Part shown: one piece after another, positions 8,861-17,355 of the stretch | Numbering within the stretch: the first letter of the stretch is position 1 | Layout of the letters: every line of letters begins with the position of its first letter | DNA from: Candidatus Obscuribacterium magneticum | Lineage (GTDB): Bacteria; Elusimicrobiota; Elusimicrobia; F11 | NCBI GenBank assembly: GCA_020523905.1 | Contig: JAJAPZ010000007.1 | Location: forward strand, 16,208-80,207 | Length of the DNA stretch: 64,000 bases | Direction of reading: 5' to 3' | The notes under the pieces: generated by a model | The model's input: only the letters and a program-made list of their open reading frames with translations | Databases searched by the model: none | What the model was told of the DNA's origin: nothing | Translations under genes and position numbers: made by a program

Positions 8861-8926
8861 TTCAGTGAAAATTTACAACTTGTTAACAGTTTCTTAATGC
8901 GTTCTTAAGACGGCTTTAAGTAGGAT
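8861..8926 (+). promoter_or_regulatory. PhoB/PhoP-like array of 11-bp direct repeats before the PorV-like gene
   Basis: Hexamers TTTACA (8872), TTAACA (8883), TTAATG (8894), TTAAGA (8905) and TTAAGT (8916) stand at an exact 11-bp pitch; a weaker TTCAGT fits at 8861. TAGGAT (8921-8926) directly after the array can serve as the -10. OmpR-family response regulators such as PhoB and Gram-positive PhoP bind direct repeats at this pitch, and TTAACA is the B. subtilis PhoP half-site. A matching array precedes the giant gene at 32289. The rest of the gap (8706-8860) is AT-rich and shows nothing I can name. Confidence 0.6.
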
Positions 8927-8976
8927 TGGATTGGGATGGAATGTCCCAATGTCGAAGTTGTTTAAGGGAGCAGGAT

Positions 8977-9978
8977 ATGGCTCGGGAAAGCGGTGTCGAA
9001 CATAGATACGTCTCCCAATCCAACGGCTTGAAATCGCTTTGTCTTTTCGGAGCGATGCTTCTCTTCTGGCCTGGCCTTTCCCGGGCGGCTTTTCAGGAAA
9101 ACCTTTGGGGCGCCCGGCCCGCCAGTCTGGCCGGCGCTTTCACCGCCCTGGCCGATGATGCAAATGCCCCCGTTTACAATCCCGCCGGCATCAGCCTCAC
9201 GACGAACAACGAAATTACCCTCATGTACGCCCGCCTGTATTCGGGCCTAAAACTCTACGCCGGCGATAACGACACCTCCCGTTTGGGACTTGGATTTTTC
9301 AGCTACGTCCCGCAAATTGCGGAAAAACGGTTCGGGAGTTATGGTTTCAGCTGGACCAATTTTACCGCCACCAACCTTTATCGCGAGGACACCTTTTCAC
9401 TCACTGTTGCGGATTCCTACCAATTCGATCAATTGTCAGTCAGACCCATTCTATCCTACGGCGCCAATGTGAAGCTTTTGCGGCGGTCCTTTTCCACGGA
9501 CGTCCGGACCGATCAAGACGCTGTGTTTCAGAACGGGCGGGACTCGACAGCTTTCACTTTCGATGTGGGACTGATCGCCCAGCCACGATTCTCGCTTTTA
9601 CCGGGATTGAAAATCGGGATGGCCGCCCAAAATGTGACGGAACCCGATATCGGGTTGGCCTCCACCGACCGCGTGCCGGCGCGCTATAGCTTCGGCCTGG
9701 CTTACGAGGACCGGCGTTTCCGGTATTTCAATCCCGCGATCGATGTATCCCGCCGGCGGGGGCGGACGCTTGTCTCGGCGGCGTGGGAAGGATGGGTGGC
9801 CGGGGATACCCTGGCTCTTCGCCTCGGTGGAAACGCCGATCAGTTGGCGGGCGGCATCGGATACCGATTTCGTCTTTCTCGTCAGGTCACGGTTGGATTG
9901 GACTATTCCATTCAGTGGCCGTTTAACGTGGAAGGGACGGATGGAACCCACCGGGTGTCCATCACAACGAATTTTTAG
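8977..9978 (+). CDS. PorV/FadL-like outer-membrane beta-barrel protein
   Basis: ATG 8977 follows GGGAG at a good distance and gives a 333-residue protein; ATG 8926 would lie inside the regulatory array's -10 zone. The N-terminus has a long polar stretch, then a hydrophobic core ending SRA|A. The mature start carries the PorV/FadL-type signature GARPASLAGAFTALADD followed by NAPVYNPAGI. Alternating barrel strands follow, and the chain ends in Phe (SITTNF), the usual outer-membrane C-terminal signal. In Bacteroidetes, PorV acts with the type IX secretion system. Here a protein with a CHU_C-type C-terminal domain is encoded 2 kb downstream, but no other type IX component is visible. The upstream repeat array suggests two-component control. 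Confidence 0.75.
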   Translation: MARESGVEHRYVSQSNGLKSLCLFGAMLLFWPGLSRAAFQENLWGARPASLAGAFTALADDANAPVYNPAGISLTTNNEITLMYARLYSGLKLYAGDNDTSRLGLGFFSYVPQIAEKRFGSYGFSWTNFTATNLYREDTFSLTVADSYQFDQLSVRPILSYGANVKLLRRSFSTDVRTDQDAVFQNGRDSTAFTFDVGLIAQPRFSLLPGLKIGMAAQNVTEPDIGLASTDRVPARYSFGLAYEDRRFRYFNPAIDVSRRRGRTLVSAAWEGWVAGDTLALRLGGNADQLAGGIGYRFRLSRQVTVGLDYSIQWPFNVEGTDGTHRVSITTNF

Positions 9979-10205
9979 TCTGACAAAGGAGGGCTAAAAA
10001 ACATGCATGAAGCACCATGGTTAATGAACGGACACTCCCCTCGGCTGTCCTCTCTAAACAGCTCGATTAGGAGTGAAGTGCCTCGCTGGCCGGAAAACGC
10101 GCCAGCTCGGGGTCACATCGCTGAACTTAGCTGGGGTGCTTTCCGGTCACAACGTGATGAATCATGCAAAATTAAACGGGGAGAAATCCCTAAAGGAGTA
10201 CGACA
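9979..10205 (+). promoter_or_regulatory. Possibly structured leader with pseudoknot potential (or small coupled ORF)
   Basis: Several helices can form: GGACA (10030-10034) with TGTCC (10046-10050), and GCTGGC (10085-10090) with GCCAGC (10101-10106). The loop CCGGAAA (10090-10096) of the second can pair with TTTCCGG (10140-10146), giving an H-type pseudoknot. No known riboswitch core is recognised. A 68-codon frame also runs 10003-10209 behind a strong AAAGGAGGG and overlaps the next start as ATGA, but its product looks unlike a protein. Structured 5' UTR is slightly favoured over a leader peptide. Confidence 0.35.
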
Positions 10206-11057
10206 ATGAAGAAAACAAGAGTCATTGTGTTGGCTGCCCTTGTCTGCGCGGTGGGACTCATAACTGCGCCGGCATCGGCGGCCTTCACGAGCTTACAGAC
10301 GGCTGTGTCGTCAGCGGTCGTGTCTGTTGGAGGATCGCCGACGGTCAGCTTTTCGTTGGCGCTTCGTGTCCTCACGTCAACGACGACACCCAAGACCATC
10401 ATCGACTGGGGTGCTGTTAATGCGGGGACGGGATGGAAAGTCTCATCGACGACCATCATGCTCGATTATTCGGTTACGAATGGGGCGGGTGGCATCCAAC
10501 TCTACACAAACAATAAATCGGCGGGTGGGACTACACTCTATCCCCGGTTTTTTGATCCGACGACAGATCCAAATCCCAATGACATAGCGAACCACAACCT
10601 GGATTCAAATCCGGCCGGGTTGCTATGGAGTAGCGGTTTGGCGACCTCGTCTCGGACGTTGTCCATGGCTTGGACGATCAAGACGAGCACCAAGGTTGTG
10701 GAGTTGAGTGATCCTGTGAATGGCCTCGGGGCTTCGGATCCGACGTCAGGTCCGATCTCGGGTTATAACAACAGGTTCCAATGGGTGTTTATGCGTGACA
10801 AGCAAACACCGGCCATTGACTTCAACGGCAACGGTACTTGGCCCGATCCCGGTACCGGTGAAGATGCGTTTGTGGATGGCGAAGCAGGTTCCACCATCGC
10901 CGACAGCAATGGTGTCCACTACGGCCAGGCTCCGACTGAATTCACGGGGCCCAATACCGGCCGAGCGTGGATCTATCTCCAGGCCAGCTTCAACACGGCC
11001 TTGGCGGGAGCCACGTATCGGACAAACACGGTCACTGTTGAGTCCTTCACTGAGTAA
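10206..11057 (+). CDS. Secreted beta-rich protein, pilin-subunit-like, sharing a domain with the 13299 product
   Basis: Starts behind AAAGGAG; signal peptide of about 27 residues ending ASA|A. The mature chain is Thr/Ser/Asn-rich, predicted all-beta, with no Cys after the signal. Two stretches, GIQLYTNNKSAGG and IANHNLDSNPAGLLWSSG ... TLSMAWTIK, match the C-terminal domain of the large protein at 13299 (GVQIYTDNQNG, HNIDSDPAGLLLY, LSLAWSIND). The two also share a final strand (AGATYRTNTVTVESFTE against SNYQAPIIIEYYSQ). A terminal T-V-T-V strand is common in subunits assembled by donor-strand exchange. The next gene encodes a chaperone-fold-like protein, so a polymerising surface subunit is possible but unproven. 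Confidence 0.65.
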   Translation: MKKTRVIVLAALVCAVGLITAPASAAFTSLQTAVSSAVVSVGGSPTVSFSLALRVLTSTTTPKTIIDWGAVNAGTGWKVSSTTIMLDYSVTNGAGGIQLYTNNKSAGGTTLYPRFFDPTTDPNPNDIANHNLDSNPAGLLWSSGLATSSRTLSMAWTIKTSTKVVELSDPVNGLGASDPTSGPISGYNNRFQWVFMRDKQTPAIDFNGNGTWPDPGTGEDAFVDGEAGSTIADSNGVHYGQAPTEFTGPNTGRAWIYLQASFNTALAGATYRTNTVTVESFTE

Positions 11058-11067
11058 CTGATCGCTG

Positions 11068-11094
11068 AACAGACGTCTGTTTGGGAGTTTTTTT
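11068..11094 (+). terminator. Candidate rho-independent terminator
   Basis: The palindrome AACAGACGTCTGTT (11068-11081) is followed, after GGGAG, by a run of seven T at 11088-11094, just after the stop at 11057. The stem is short (five base pairs once a loop is allowed), so it may be weak. Confidence 0.5.
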
Positions 11095-11177
11095 AGGGGC
11101 AACGAGAGGCGGGAGGAGCCCTCCCGGCTTCTCCCCCTCTCTTGCCTTGCCTCCCAACCCGGCGCCGAGGAGGAGAC

Positions 11178-11960
11178 ATGAAACGAATGCGGAGCTTGAG
11201 ATTTTGGCTGCTTTGCGGGCTCAGCATGGCGGGCGTTCGTCCGCTGGCAATCTTCGCGATTCAAGTCACGCCGGGCTACCAGGTGATTACCGTGGCGCCC
11301 GGCCAGAAGGCAAAAGTACAGGTGACACTGACCAACACGGAGCCGAACGAATGTAAAGTCTCTCCGGATGTCAAGAACTGGTTTGTCTTGCCGGCCAACG
11401 AAAGCATTAAGGTCGCCGATTGGTTAAAGGTCGTCAAGACTCCTTTTGTGCTTAAACCCGGCCAGACGAAGACCCTGACCTACACAGCCCTGGCCCCCAA
11501 AAATGCCGTCGGTGAACTGGTGGGGATGGCCACTTTCCTGACGGAAGGCCCCGTCGTGCAGACGGTTAATTTGCAGATCAGCGTGGCGATCTATGTGGCG
11601 GTCAAGGGAACGGAGAAATTCAGCGGAACCGTTGATTCCATTGAGATCATCCCTTCCGATGGTTCCCTAAGAGTTGCCGTCCTCATGAAAAACACGGGCA
11701 ATGTGCATTTGAGGCTTCGGGGCTTTGTGAGAGTCTGCAACGAATCAGATGTTCCCGTGGTGATGGTGCAAATACCGCCGGGCCGTCCCATTTACCCCGG
11801 TCGGGATAAAGCGCTGATGGGCGAAGCGAAGGATGCCGTGTTAAACCCCGGCCTTTATATTGTGGATGCTTCTTTTACAGATGAGATCCGTTATATGGAA
11901 ATTTCGACGGACAAAAAGACGTTCAAATTGGAAGGAAAGGAGAAAGTGGTGGTGAAGTAA
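11178..11960 (+). CDS. Secreted Ig-like (PapD/DUF916-like) protein
   Basis: ATG 11178 has GAGGAGGAG 3-11 bases upstream; an ATG at 11142 does not. A signal peptide (about 1-29) precedes the mature chain. VTPGYQVITVAPGQKAKVQV then VTLTNTEPNECKVSPDVKNW resemble the first Ig domain of periplasmic pilus chaperones and DUF916 proteins: a P-G-Q turn, an N-terminal strand, and a Trp-ending strand. A second Ig-like half (about 145-260) carries VLMKNTGNVHLRLRG. A chaperone role for the upstream secreted protein is an inference from this fold and the order. A perfect hairpin CGGGAGG-AGC-CCTCCCG (11110-11126) lies in the leader. No usher is visible. Confidence 0.6.
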   Translation: MKRMRSLRFWLLCGLSMAGVRPLAIFAIQVTPGYQVITVAPGQKAKVQVTLTNTEPNECKVSPDVKNWFVLPANESIKVADWLKVVKTPFVLKPGQTKTLTYTALAPKNAVGELVGMATFLTEGPVVQTVNLQISVAIYVAVKGTEKFSGTVDSIEIIPSDGSLRVAVLMKNTGNVHLRLRGFVRVCNESDVPVVMVQIPPGRPIYPGRDKALMGEAKDAVLNPGLYIVDASFTDEIRYMEISTDKKTFKLEGKEKVVVK

Positions 11961-11973
11961 ACCATCGTCGCTT

Positions 11974-13287
11974 ATGATGCGGAGTCGACGGCTTCATCGA
12001 AGTTTGGTGTGGGCGGTTGGACTGGCCCTCTTTCTTTTGTGCGCGGGAGGGCTGGTGCGGGCCTTTTTGTTTGCTTTCACCAGCGTCCACACCGAGACCC
12101 TGACCGCGGAGGTCTTTATTCGAGAAATCCCTAAGCCGGTCGTCCTTCTGCACACGGTTTTGCGTCGAATATCCCCGGTCACTCACCTGGCGATTATTCA
12201 AGGGGAAGCCGGCACCAATCCCCGGAATATCCGCATCGCGTTCCCTTCCCGGATTACCGCGGCTTCGAAACGGCCGGCGGCGGCGGGGGATCAGATTCGG
12301 GTGACGGTGTCCTTCAAGATGGTCGGGCCGGGAGAGGAGGAGTCCAGCATCCCTTTAAGTGAGCTTCCTCCCGTGATTGGCCCGGACCCCCTCGCCTTTG
12401 CCTTCCAGGTTCCCGCCAGTTCTATTACCACAGGACAATTCCTTTACAAGATAAGGGCAGAAAGGCTTAAGGATTATGGGTTTGGTTGGGAGTCGGTCAC
12501 CGAAACCTGGTATCCGGTTGAGGCCGTCACAAGCACCCGGGCTTACGTCAATGTGGGTATTACAGCCGCGGCCAGTGAGGTGCTCGGCCCTCAAGGAGGC
12601 CGCGTCGTGGTGAATAACGGGAATCCCAATGTCGGGATGACGGCCCTCGATATCCCAGCGGGACTATTACCCACACTGACGACGGTCAATTTGGATGAAC
12701 TGGCCGCAACGGATCCGCAGGTCCCGTCGCCGAACGCCTACGTAGGGCCTTTTGCGGTTTACCATCTTGATCTCGGCCCGACGTTTCGGGGGTATATGAA
12801 CCTCTCCCTTTTGTACCCCGATTTTATGTTCCCGGAGGGGCAGCGGGGATTGTTCGACGGCACGGAGATTACGGAAGGCTTGGCGTCAATTGCCTGGTGG
12901 GACGGTTTCAAGTGGCGCCTCGTCGGCGGGAAGGCGGATCCCAACACGAATTTGGTGAGCGTCCGCATCAGCAAAGCCGGCTTGTATGCAGTCGTGGCCG
13001 CGGCGGGGGCCACGCCTCCCGAACGCCGGCCGGCTGAGAAAATCATTACGCCGAATGGAGACGGCATGAACGACACCGCCCAATTCTTTTTCAACGATTT
13101 GTTTGACAACATTAAGGTTGATATTTTTGATGTTTCCGGCCATCGCGTCCGGACGATGATGAGCAATGAGACCTCGGAATGGGATGGCCGGGATGAATCC
13201 GGGAAAATCGTGGAGAGCGGCGTTTATATTTATCAATATACGGTCGAAGGAGAACGCGTCAGCGGCGTCATCGCCGTGGCGAAATAA
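11974..13287 (+). CDS. Exported multi-domain protein with FlgD-Ig/CHU_C-type C-terminal domain
   Basis: Signal peptide about 1-30 (LALFLLCAGGLVRA). An all-beta N-terminal half follows. Residues about 205-235 read GPQGGRVVVNNGNPNVGMTA then LDIPAGLL, a ZU5-like pattern. The last 85 residues are diagnostic: ITPNGDGMNDTAQF ... VDIFDVSGHRVRTM ... WDGRDESGKIVESGVYIYQY. This is the FlgD-Ig/CHU_C-type domain that in type IX substrates serves as a C-terminal sorting module. Twelve bases after the preceding gene and twelve before the next, so co-transcribed. Surface attachment through the C-terminal module is inferred. Confidence 0.7.
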   Translation: MMRSRRLHRSLVWAVGLALFLLCAGGLVRAFLFAFTSVHTETLTAEVFIREIPKPVVLLHTVLRRISPVTHLAIIQGEAGTNPRNIRIAFPSRITAASKRPAAAGDQIRVTVSFKMVGPGEEESSIPLSELPPVIGPDPLAFAFQVPASSITTGQFLYKIRAERLKDYGFGWESVTETWYPVEAVTSTRAYVNVGITAAASEVLGPQGGRVVVNNGNPNVGMTALDIPAGLLPTLTTVNLDELAATDPQVPSPNAYVGPFAVYHLDLGPTFRGYMNLSLLYPDFMFPEGQRGLFDGTEITEGLASIAWWDGFKWRLVGGKADPNTNLVSVRISKAGLYAVVAAAGATPPERRPAEKIITPNGDGMNDTAQFFFNDLFDNIKVDIFDVSGHRVRTMMSNETSEWDGRDESGKIVESGVYIYQYTVEGERVSGVIAVAK

Positions 13288-13298
13288 ATCGAAGATTT

Positions 13299-16200
13299 AT
13301 GAATAGAATCGCGCGAAAAATCCCAGGACTATTCTTTTTCGGGATATTCCAGGCTGCATCATTATTTGCTGTGGCGACAATGGAATACACGACAGACCTG
13401 GGCCCGATTAATGTTTCCACATTCACCTATGGACAATGGGGCACGATAACCGTCAACCAAGATTTTGCCGCGTCGGATGCTCCTGAAGGCATTAAAGTTC
13501 AACAAAATGTTGTTGGTGCCGGCGGTGGTGGATGGTATTTATTGAACACAGTCGGATGGAATGATTGGAATGTCGTGTTACGTGACTTTTCGGCGTATGA
13601 TCGTATCCGTTTTTGGTTAAAAAGTAGCGCTGCCGTGGCGATCGAAATTGAGTACCAGACGGGTGCGTCACCTGTGAATGTTTCATCTTCCATCGCGAGC
13701 ACAGGCAATACGTGGAGGGAATTTATTATTCCGCTAGGCACGGGGGGATTCGGCCTCACTCTCGTTCAGATGCAAAATATTCGAGCTCCGTTCAAGTTTA
13801 CGTCAGCAGCTGCGGGGACATGGTACATAGATCATGTGCGCTGGACCAAACCTCTCACCAACATTCTTTTCTATCCTACGAGCACGCAGGTCAACCCAAA
13901 CCGTCACCGGCAGTTCACGGTGGAAGGGCGCAATACCACCAACGAGCTGGTCATCGTTTATCCGCAATTTCCGGCTACCAGCGCGGGGACGATTGCGGGG
14001 ACGATTGGTGCGACGGGCAAAAGCCGCTCCATTGTTTTGACCGCCTCCGGTGCCAGCGGAAACATCACCGCCTCGGATAGCGGCATTAACCGAACGGCCG
14101 GTGTCACGATCACCTCAAACAATCTCGACAGCACCTTTGGGCTTTTAAGCGAGACGATTCCCGGAGCGATCATCGATACCGATTCCAAATTGTTCATGGA
14201 AAACAGTGCGGATGCCAGACAGGTGGAGGTCTTTGACGAAATCAATAGCGACAATCGGGAGGGCCTAAAAAGGTTTAAGACAATCGTCCATCCCGCCATT
14301 ACGCCCGGTTCGACAAATTGGACCGGGTGGTTTATCCAGTGGGGCTTTGACGGATCCTCCACGACGACGGTGGACATGTCTAATTATTACGACGGTTCAA
14401 TTCGATTCTGGTTCAAAGGTCCGCCGGCGTTGGCCACAAAACTTGAGGTGGGCGTCCGTTCCAGCAACGTTCCCGAAGGATCCCTGTCCAAAACGTTGTT
14501 GCGCAATTATGTGGCGTTCGATAATGTGTGGCGTCCCGTCGTCATTCCCATTTCTCTGTTTGCGAAGCCTCCCCCCTATGCCGATCTTTCGAGAATCAAG
14601 GTTTTGTTCAGCGTGTTTGCCTTGGGGGACACCGGTTTGACGGATCAAACCTTTTATATCGATAACTTAAGGTGGGATACGCGGATCCCCGGTCCGGTGG
14701 CGTCTGTGACGGTGAGCCCTTCTTCGACGACCATCCCCACCAATGCCTCCCGTCAGTTTGTCGCCTCTGCCGTCGATGCCGCGAACGTCTCCGTCGACAT
14801 GTCAAGTCCCATATGGAATTTGGGGAATGCGTGCTTGGGCACACTCGTCCCCAAAGGCCCGACGGCCATTTTGAACAGCGGTGTGTCCCTCTGTCACAGT
14901 ATGATTACCGTTTCATCCAATGCAGTGTCGGCCACCAGTGATGTGACGATCATTGACTATGTCCCAACGCAAACGTTTAACGTTTATTCTGATGCGGGAG
15001 CTGGTGGAGGAGTCGGCGTCGCCCATAATCCGGAAACCTCCTTTGGCCTCTCCGAACCGAATGATGGAACGGCGCCGGAAGGTGTCAAGTTCATGCGTTC
15101 GACCTACACGCTGGTTAATACACCGGGTCAAACCAATGCCTACGGTTTGTGGTTTGTTGAATCGGTGAATTTTCCTCAGTTTATGTCTTTCTACTCCCCC
15201 AGCGATAACGGCTATCTCCAATTTTATGTTCGATCCAGCAAGGATCTGACGGCCGGAATCCGGTCCAATAATATCGCCGCAGGAACGGAACGATCGAAGG
15301 TGACCATGAGCGAGTTGGGCCTTGTCTTGGATGGGGTCACGTGGAATAAAGTATTTATATCCATGGATTTTTTCGCCCGTCTGGAACCTCTTCTGGACTT
15401 CAGCCAAATCAAGACATTCTTCTATATAGGCCCCCTGGTGAATCAAGCGGGGCTCACGCCCGATCAGCAATTTGACGTGGACAATGTGAAATGGATGACG
15501 AACAGTCCCCGTCAACCCGACGTCAACAAGGTCTATCAAGGATTGGTGGTCAAGCAAGAGCCGTCGGGACTCGTTCGTTCTTATGATGCCTTGCCTCAAT
15601 CCGTGACGTATGACAATGCCATCGCCGCCATGAATTTCACCTATCGGAAAGATCTGTACAAAGCCCAGGCGGTGTTCAATGTCTATAAGGCGAAATATGG
15701 CGTCGGCGGGGGATTTGCCGGTTTTCATGATGAGTATGATGTCACGGCCCCCGGCGTCATTCTGGATGCGGATCGCCTGGCCGGCCCCAATGCTTGGATG
15801 CTCCTGGCCCTGGAGCATTATCGGAGCGTGACGAGCTCGACCACCTATGATGCCATGATGAATGGCATTGCCAGCTGGCTCAAGAATAATCTGCAATCGG
15901 GAGATGGCGGTGTCCAGTTCGGTTACGTAAACAACGTGCTCCAAACCAGTAAGTCAACCGAACACAATTTTGATTGTTACGCGGCCTTTAAAGCCTACGC
16001 CCGTATTTTCGGTGACACCCAATTTGATACAGCGGCCAACAACGTTTTAACCTGGTTGACAACGAATAACAAAGGCTGGAATGCGGCCGAGGGGCGATTC
16101 AACGTGGGGACAGATCCTGGGGGAAATGCCGATCCTCGGAAGGCGTTAGATGCCTATTCCTGGGCGCCCCTGGCCCTATCCGGATATTCGTCGCTCCTCC

Positions 16201-17231
16201 CCTTGGCAGAAGTGGATTTTTCAACGCATCACGTGTGTGATAGGACGGGGGTGGACGTCACTGGTTTTGATTTTGTCCCCCCCGCCAGCGTGACGCCGGA
16301 TAAAGTGGCCGTTTGGTTGGAAGGCACCGGCCAGATGGCGCTGGCTTATTTGGTTTCGGGGAGCACGCTATCATGGAGATATTATTTGCAGGAAATTGAG
16401 AAGGCCGTTTCGCCCAACTCTCCGACCAGCCAGGGCATTCCCTATGCCACCAATGCCGGCACGGGATTCGGCGGTTTCACCATGGATTCCCTGCATCCGG
16501 CGGTCAGTGCCATGGGATGGTATCTCTTCGCCAATAATCAGTTTAATCCTTTCAAGCCTGTGTCGGATATTTCTGTTGAATTACGAAATATATCGAACGA
16601 CCAACTGACCAACACCATTGGTTGGACGGTTTCGGCTCCCGCCGGCTGGACACGCGCCGATCAATACATACTCCTCCGGGCCAATCCCGTCTCCTGGGAC
16701 CCTTGGGGGGTCCAAATTTACACGGATAATCAAAACGGATCACACCCCATACGGTATGTGGATCCCACCTCCGGAGACCCCCATAACATTGACTCCGACC
16801 CGGCCGGCCTGCTTCTATATATCGTGGGACATTCAACGACGAGTACGAAGCTTTCCCTGGCTTGGAGCATTAATGATTTGAAAATCCAGGGACCACTTTC
16901 GGTGGACATGGATGCTTGCCCTCGAAGCCCCGCCTTTTACCAATGGAATATGATGAGAGATTATTCCAGCCCCTCTCTTGTTTTGGACGGGCGATGCGGG
17001 GGAGTGACCTCCACAACGGCTTTCGCCAGAGATGGGGATTTTGATTCCTCTCTTTTGCTTCACCAGGTAACGTTCAGTGGTCATATCTACGATGGCATTC
17101 ACTATTTACAAGGGCCCAGTTTCTCTACCTCGTATCCCCCCGATTACATTTTTCTCCAAGCCAATTTTGGGTCCGCCGCGGCCCAGTCGAATTACCAAGC
17201 CCCCATCATCATCGAGTATTACAGCCAGTAG
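13299..17231 (+). CDS. Large secreted protein: three carbohydrate-binding-like domains, alpha/alpha-barrel, subunit-like C-terminal domain
   Basis: 1310 residues. Signal peptide about 1-25. Domains by eye: beta-sandwich 1 (25-185, ends WYIDHVRW); Ig-like (188-275); beta-sandwich 2 (about 285-460, ends FYIDNLRWD); Big_2-like (467-555, VASVTVSPSSTTI); beta-sandwich 3 (560-735, ends FDVDNVKW). A helical domain (744-1080) has TYDNAIAAMNF, GGFAGFHDEYD, STEHNFDCYAAF and HPAVSAMGWYLF, in the style of (alpha/alpha)6 toroid glycosidases. The last domain (1088-1310) is homologous to the 10206 product. The sandwiches are cousins of those in the cluster at 422-4060. I infer a cell-surface polysaccharide-binding or -degrading enzyme. 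The catalytic acids are not identified, so the activity is uncertain. Confidence 0.75.
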   Translation: MNRIARKIPGLFFFGIFQAASLFAVATMEYTTDLGPINVSTFTYGQWGTITVNQDFAASDAPEGIKVQQNVVGAGGGGWYLLNTVGWNDWNVVLRDFSAYDRIRFWLKSSAAVAIEIEYQTGASPVNVSSSIASTGNTWREFIIPLGTGGFGLTLVQMQNIRAPFKFTSAAAGTWYIDHVRWTKPLTNILFYPTSTQVNPNRHRQFTVEGRNTTNELVIVYPQFPATSAGTIAGTIGATGKSRSIVLTASGASGNITASDSGINRTAGVTITSNNLDSTFGLLSETIPGAIIDTDSKLFMENSADARQVEVFDEINSDNREGLKRFKTIVHPAITPGSTNWTGWFIQWGFDGSSTTTVDMSNYYDGSIRFWFKGPPALATKLEVGVRSSNVPEGSLSKTLLRNYVAFDNVWRPVVIPISLFAKPPPYADLSRIKVLFSVFALGDTGLTDQTFYIDNLRWDTRIPGPVASVTVSPSSTTIPTNASRQFVASAVDAANVSVDMSSPIWNLGNACLGTLVPKGPTAILNSGVSLCHSMITVSSNAVSATSDVTIIDYVPTQTFNVYSDAGAGGGVGVAHNPETSFGLSEPNDGTAPEGVKFMRSTYTLVNTPGQTNAYGLWFVESVNFPQFMSFYSPSDNGYLQFYVRSSKDLTAGIRSNNIAAGTERSKVTMSELGLVLDGVTWNKVFISMDFFARLEPLLDFSQIKTFFYIGPLVNQAGLTPDQQFDVDNVKWMTNSPRQPDVNKVYQGLVVKQEPSGLVRSYDALPQSVTYDNAIAAMNFTYRKDLYKAQAVFNVYKAKYGVGGGFAGFHDEYDVTAPGVILDADRLAGPNAWMLLALEHYRSVTSSTTYDAMMNGIASWLKNNLQSGDGGVQFGYVNNVLQTSKSTEHNFDCYAAFKAYARIFGDTQFDTAANNVLTWLTTNNKGWNAAEGRFNVGTDPGGNADPRKALDAYSWAPLALSGYSSLLPLAEVDFSTHHVCDRTGVDVTGFDFVPPASVTPDKVAVWLEGTGQMALAYLVSGSTLSWRYYLQEIEKAVSPNSPTSQGIPYATNAGTGFGGFTMDSLHPAVSAMGWYLFANNQFNPFKPVSDISVELRNISNDQLTNTIGWTVSAPAGWTRADQYILLRANPVSWDPWGVQIYTDNQNGSHPIRYVDPTSGDPHNIDSDPAGLLLYIVGHSTTSTKLSLAWSINDLKIQGPLSVDMDACPRSPAFYQWNMMRDYSSPSLVLDGRCGGVTSTTAFARDGDFDSSLLLHQVTFSGHIYDGIHYLQGPSFSTSYPPDYIFLQANFGSAAAQSNYQAPIIIEYYSQ

Positions 17232-17306
17232 TTTATAGTTTGATTTATCTCTCATTCCATGCCGTGAATTCAGTTCGTTTTTTAAGTGTGACTTTTGGCA
17301 ATACCC

Positions 17307-17336
17307 GTGGCATTTGTGTGACATCCTCTTTACAAT
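17307..17336 (+). promoter_or_regulatory. Weak candidate promoter before 17356
   Basis: GTGGCA (17307-17312), 18 bases, then TACAAT (17331-17336) lie 20 bases upstream of the next start codon. The gap from 17232 to 17355 holds nothing else recognised except two copies of GTGTGAC (17286 and 17315). Confidence 0.3.
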
Positions 17337-17355
17337 AGAAGGGTGAGGTATCCCG

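Noticed and set aside
9979..10205. c-di-GMP (GEMM) riboswitch
   Set aside because: The conserved GCAAAGCC-type core and tetraloop-receptor elements are absent, although a c-di-GMP enzyme is encoded nearby.
10003..10209. 68-codon gene in the leader
   Set aside because: A good ribosome-binding site and ATGA coupling exist, but the translation lacks hydrophobic core, domain or biased composition; kept only as an alternative in the leader entry.
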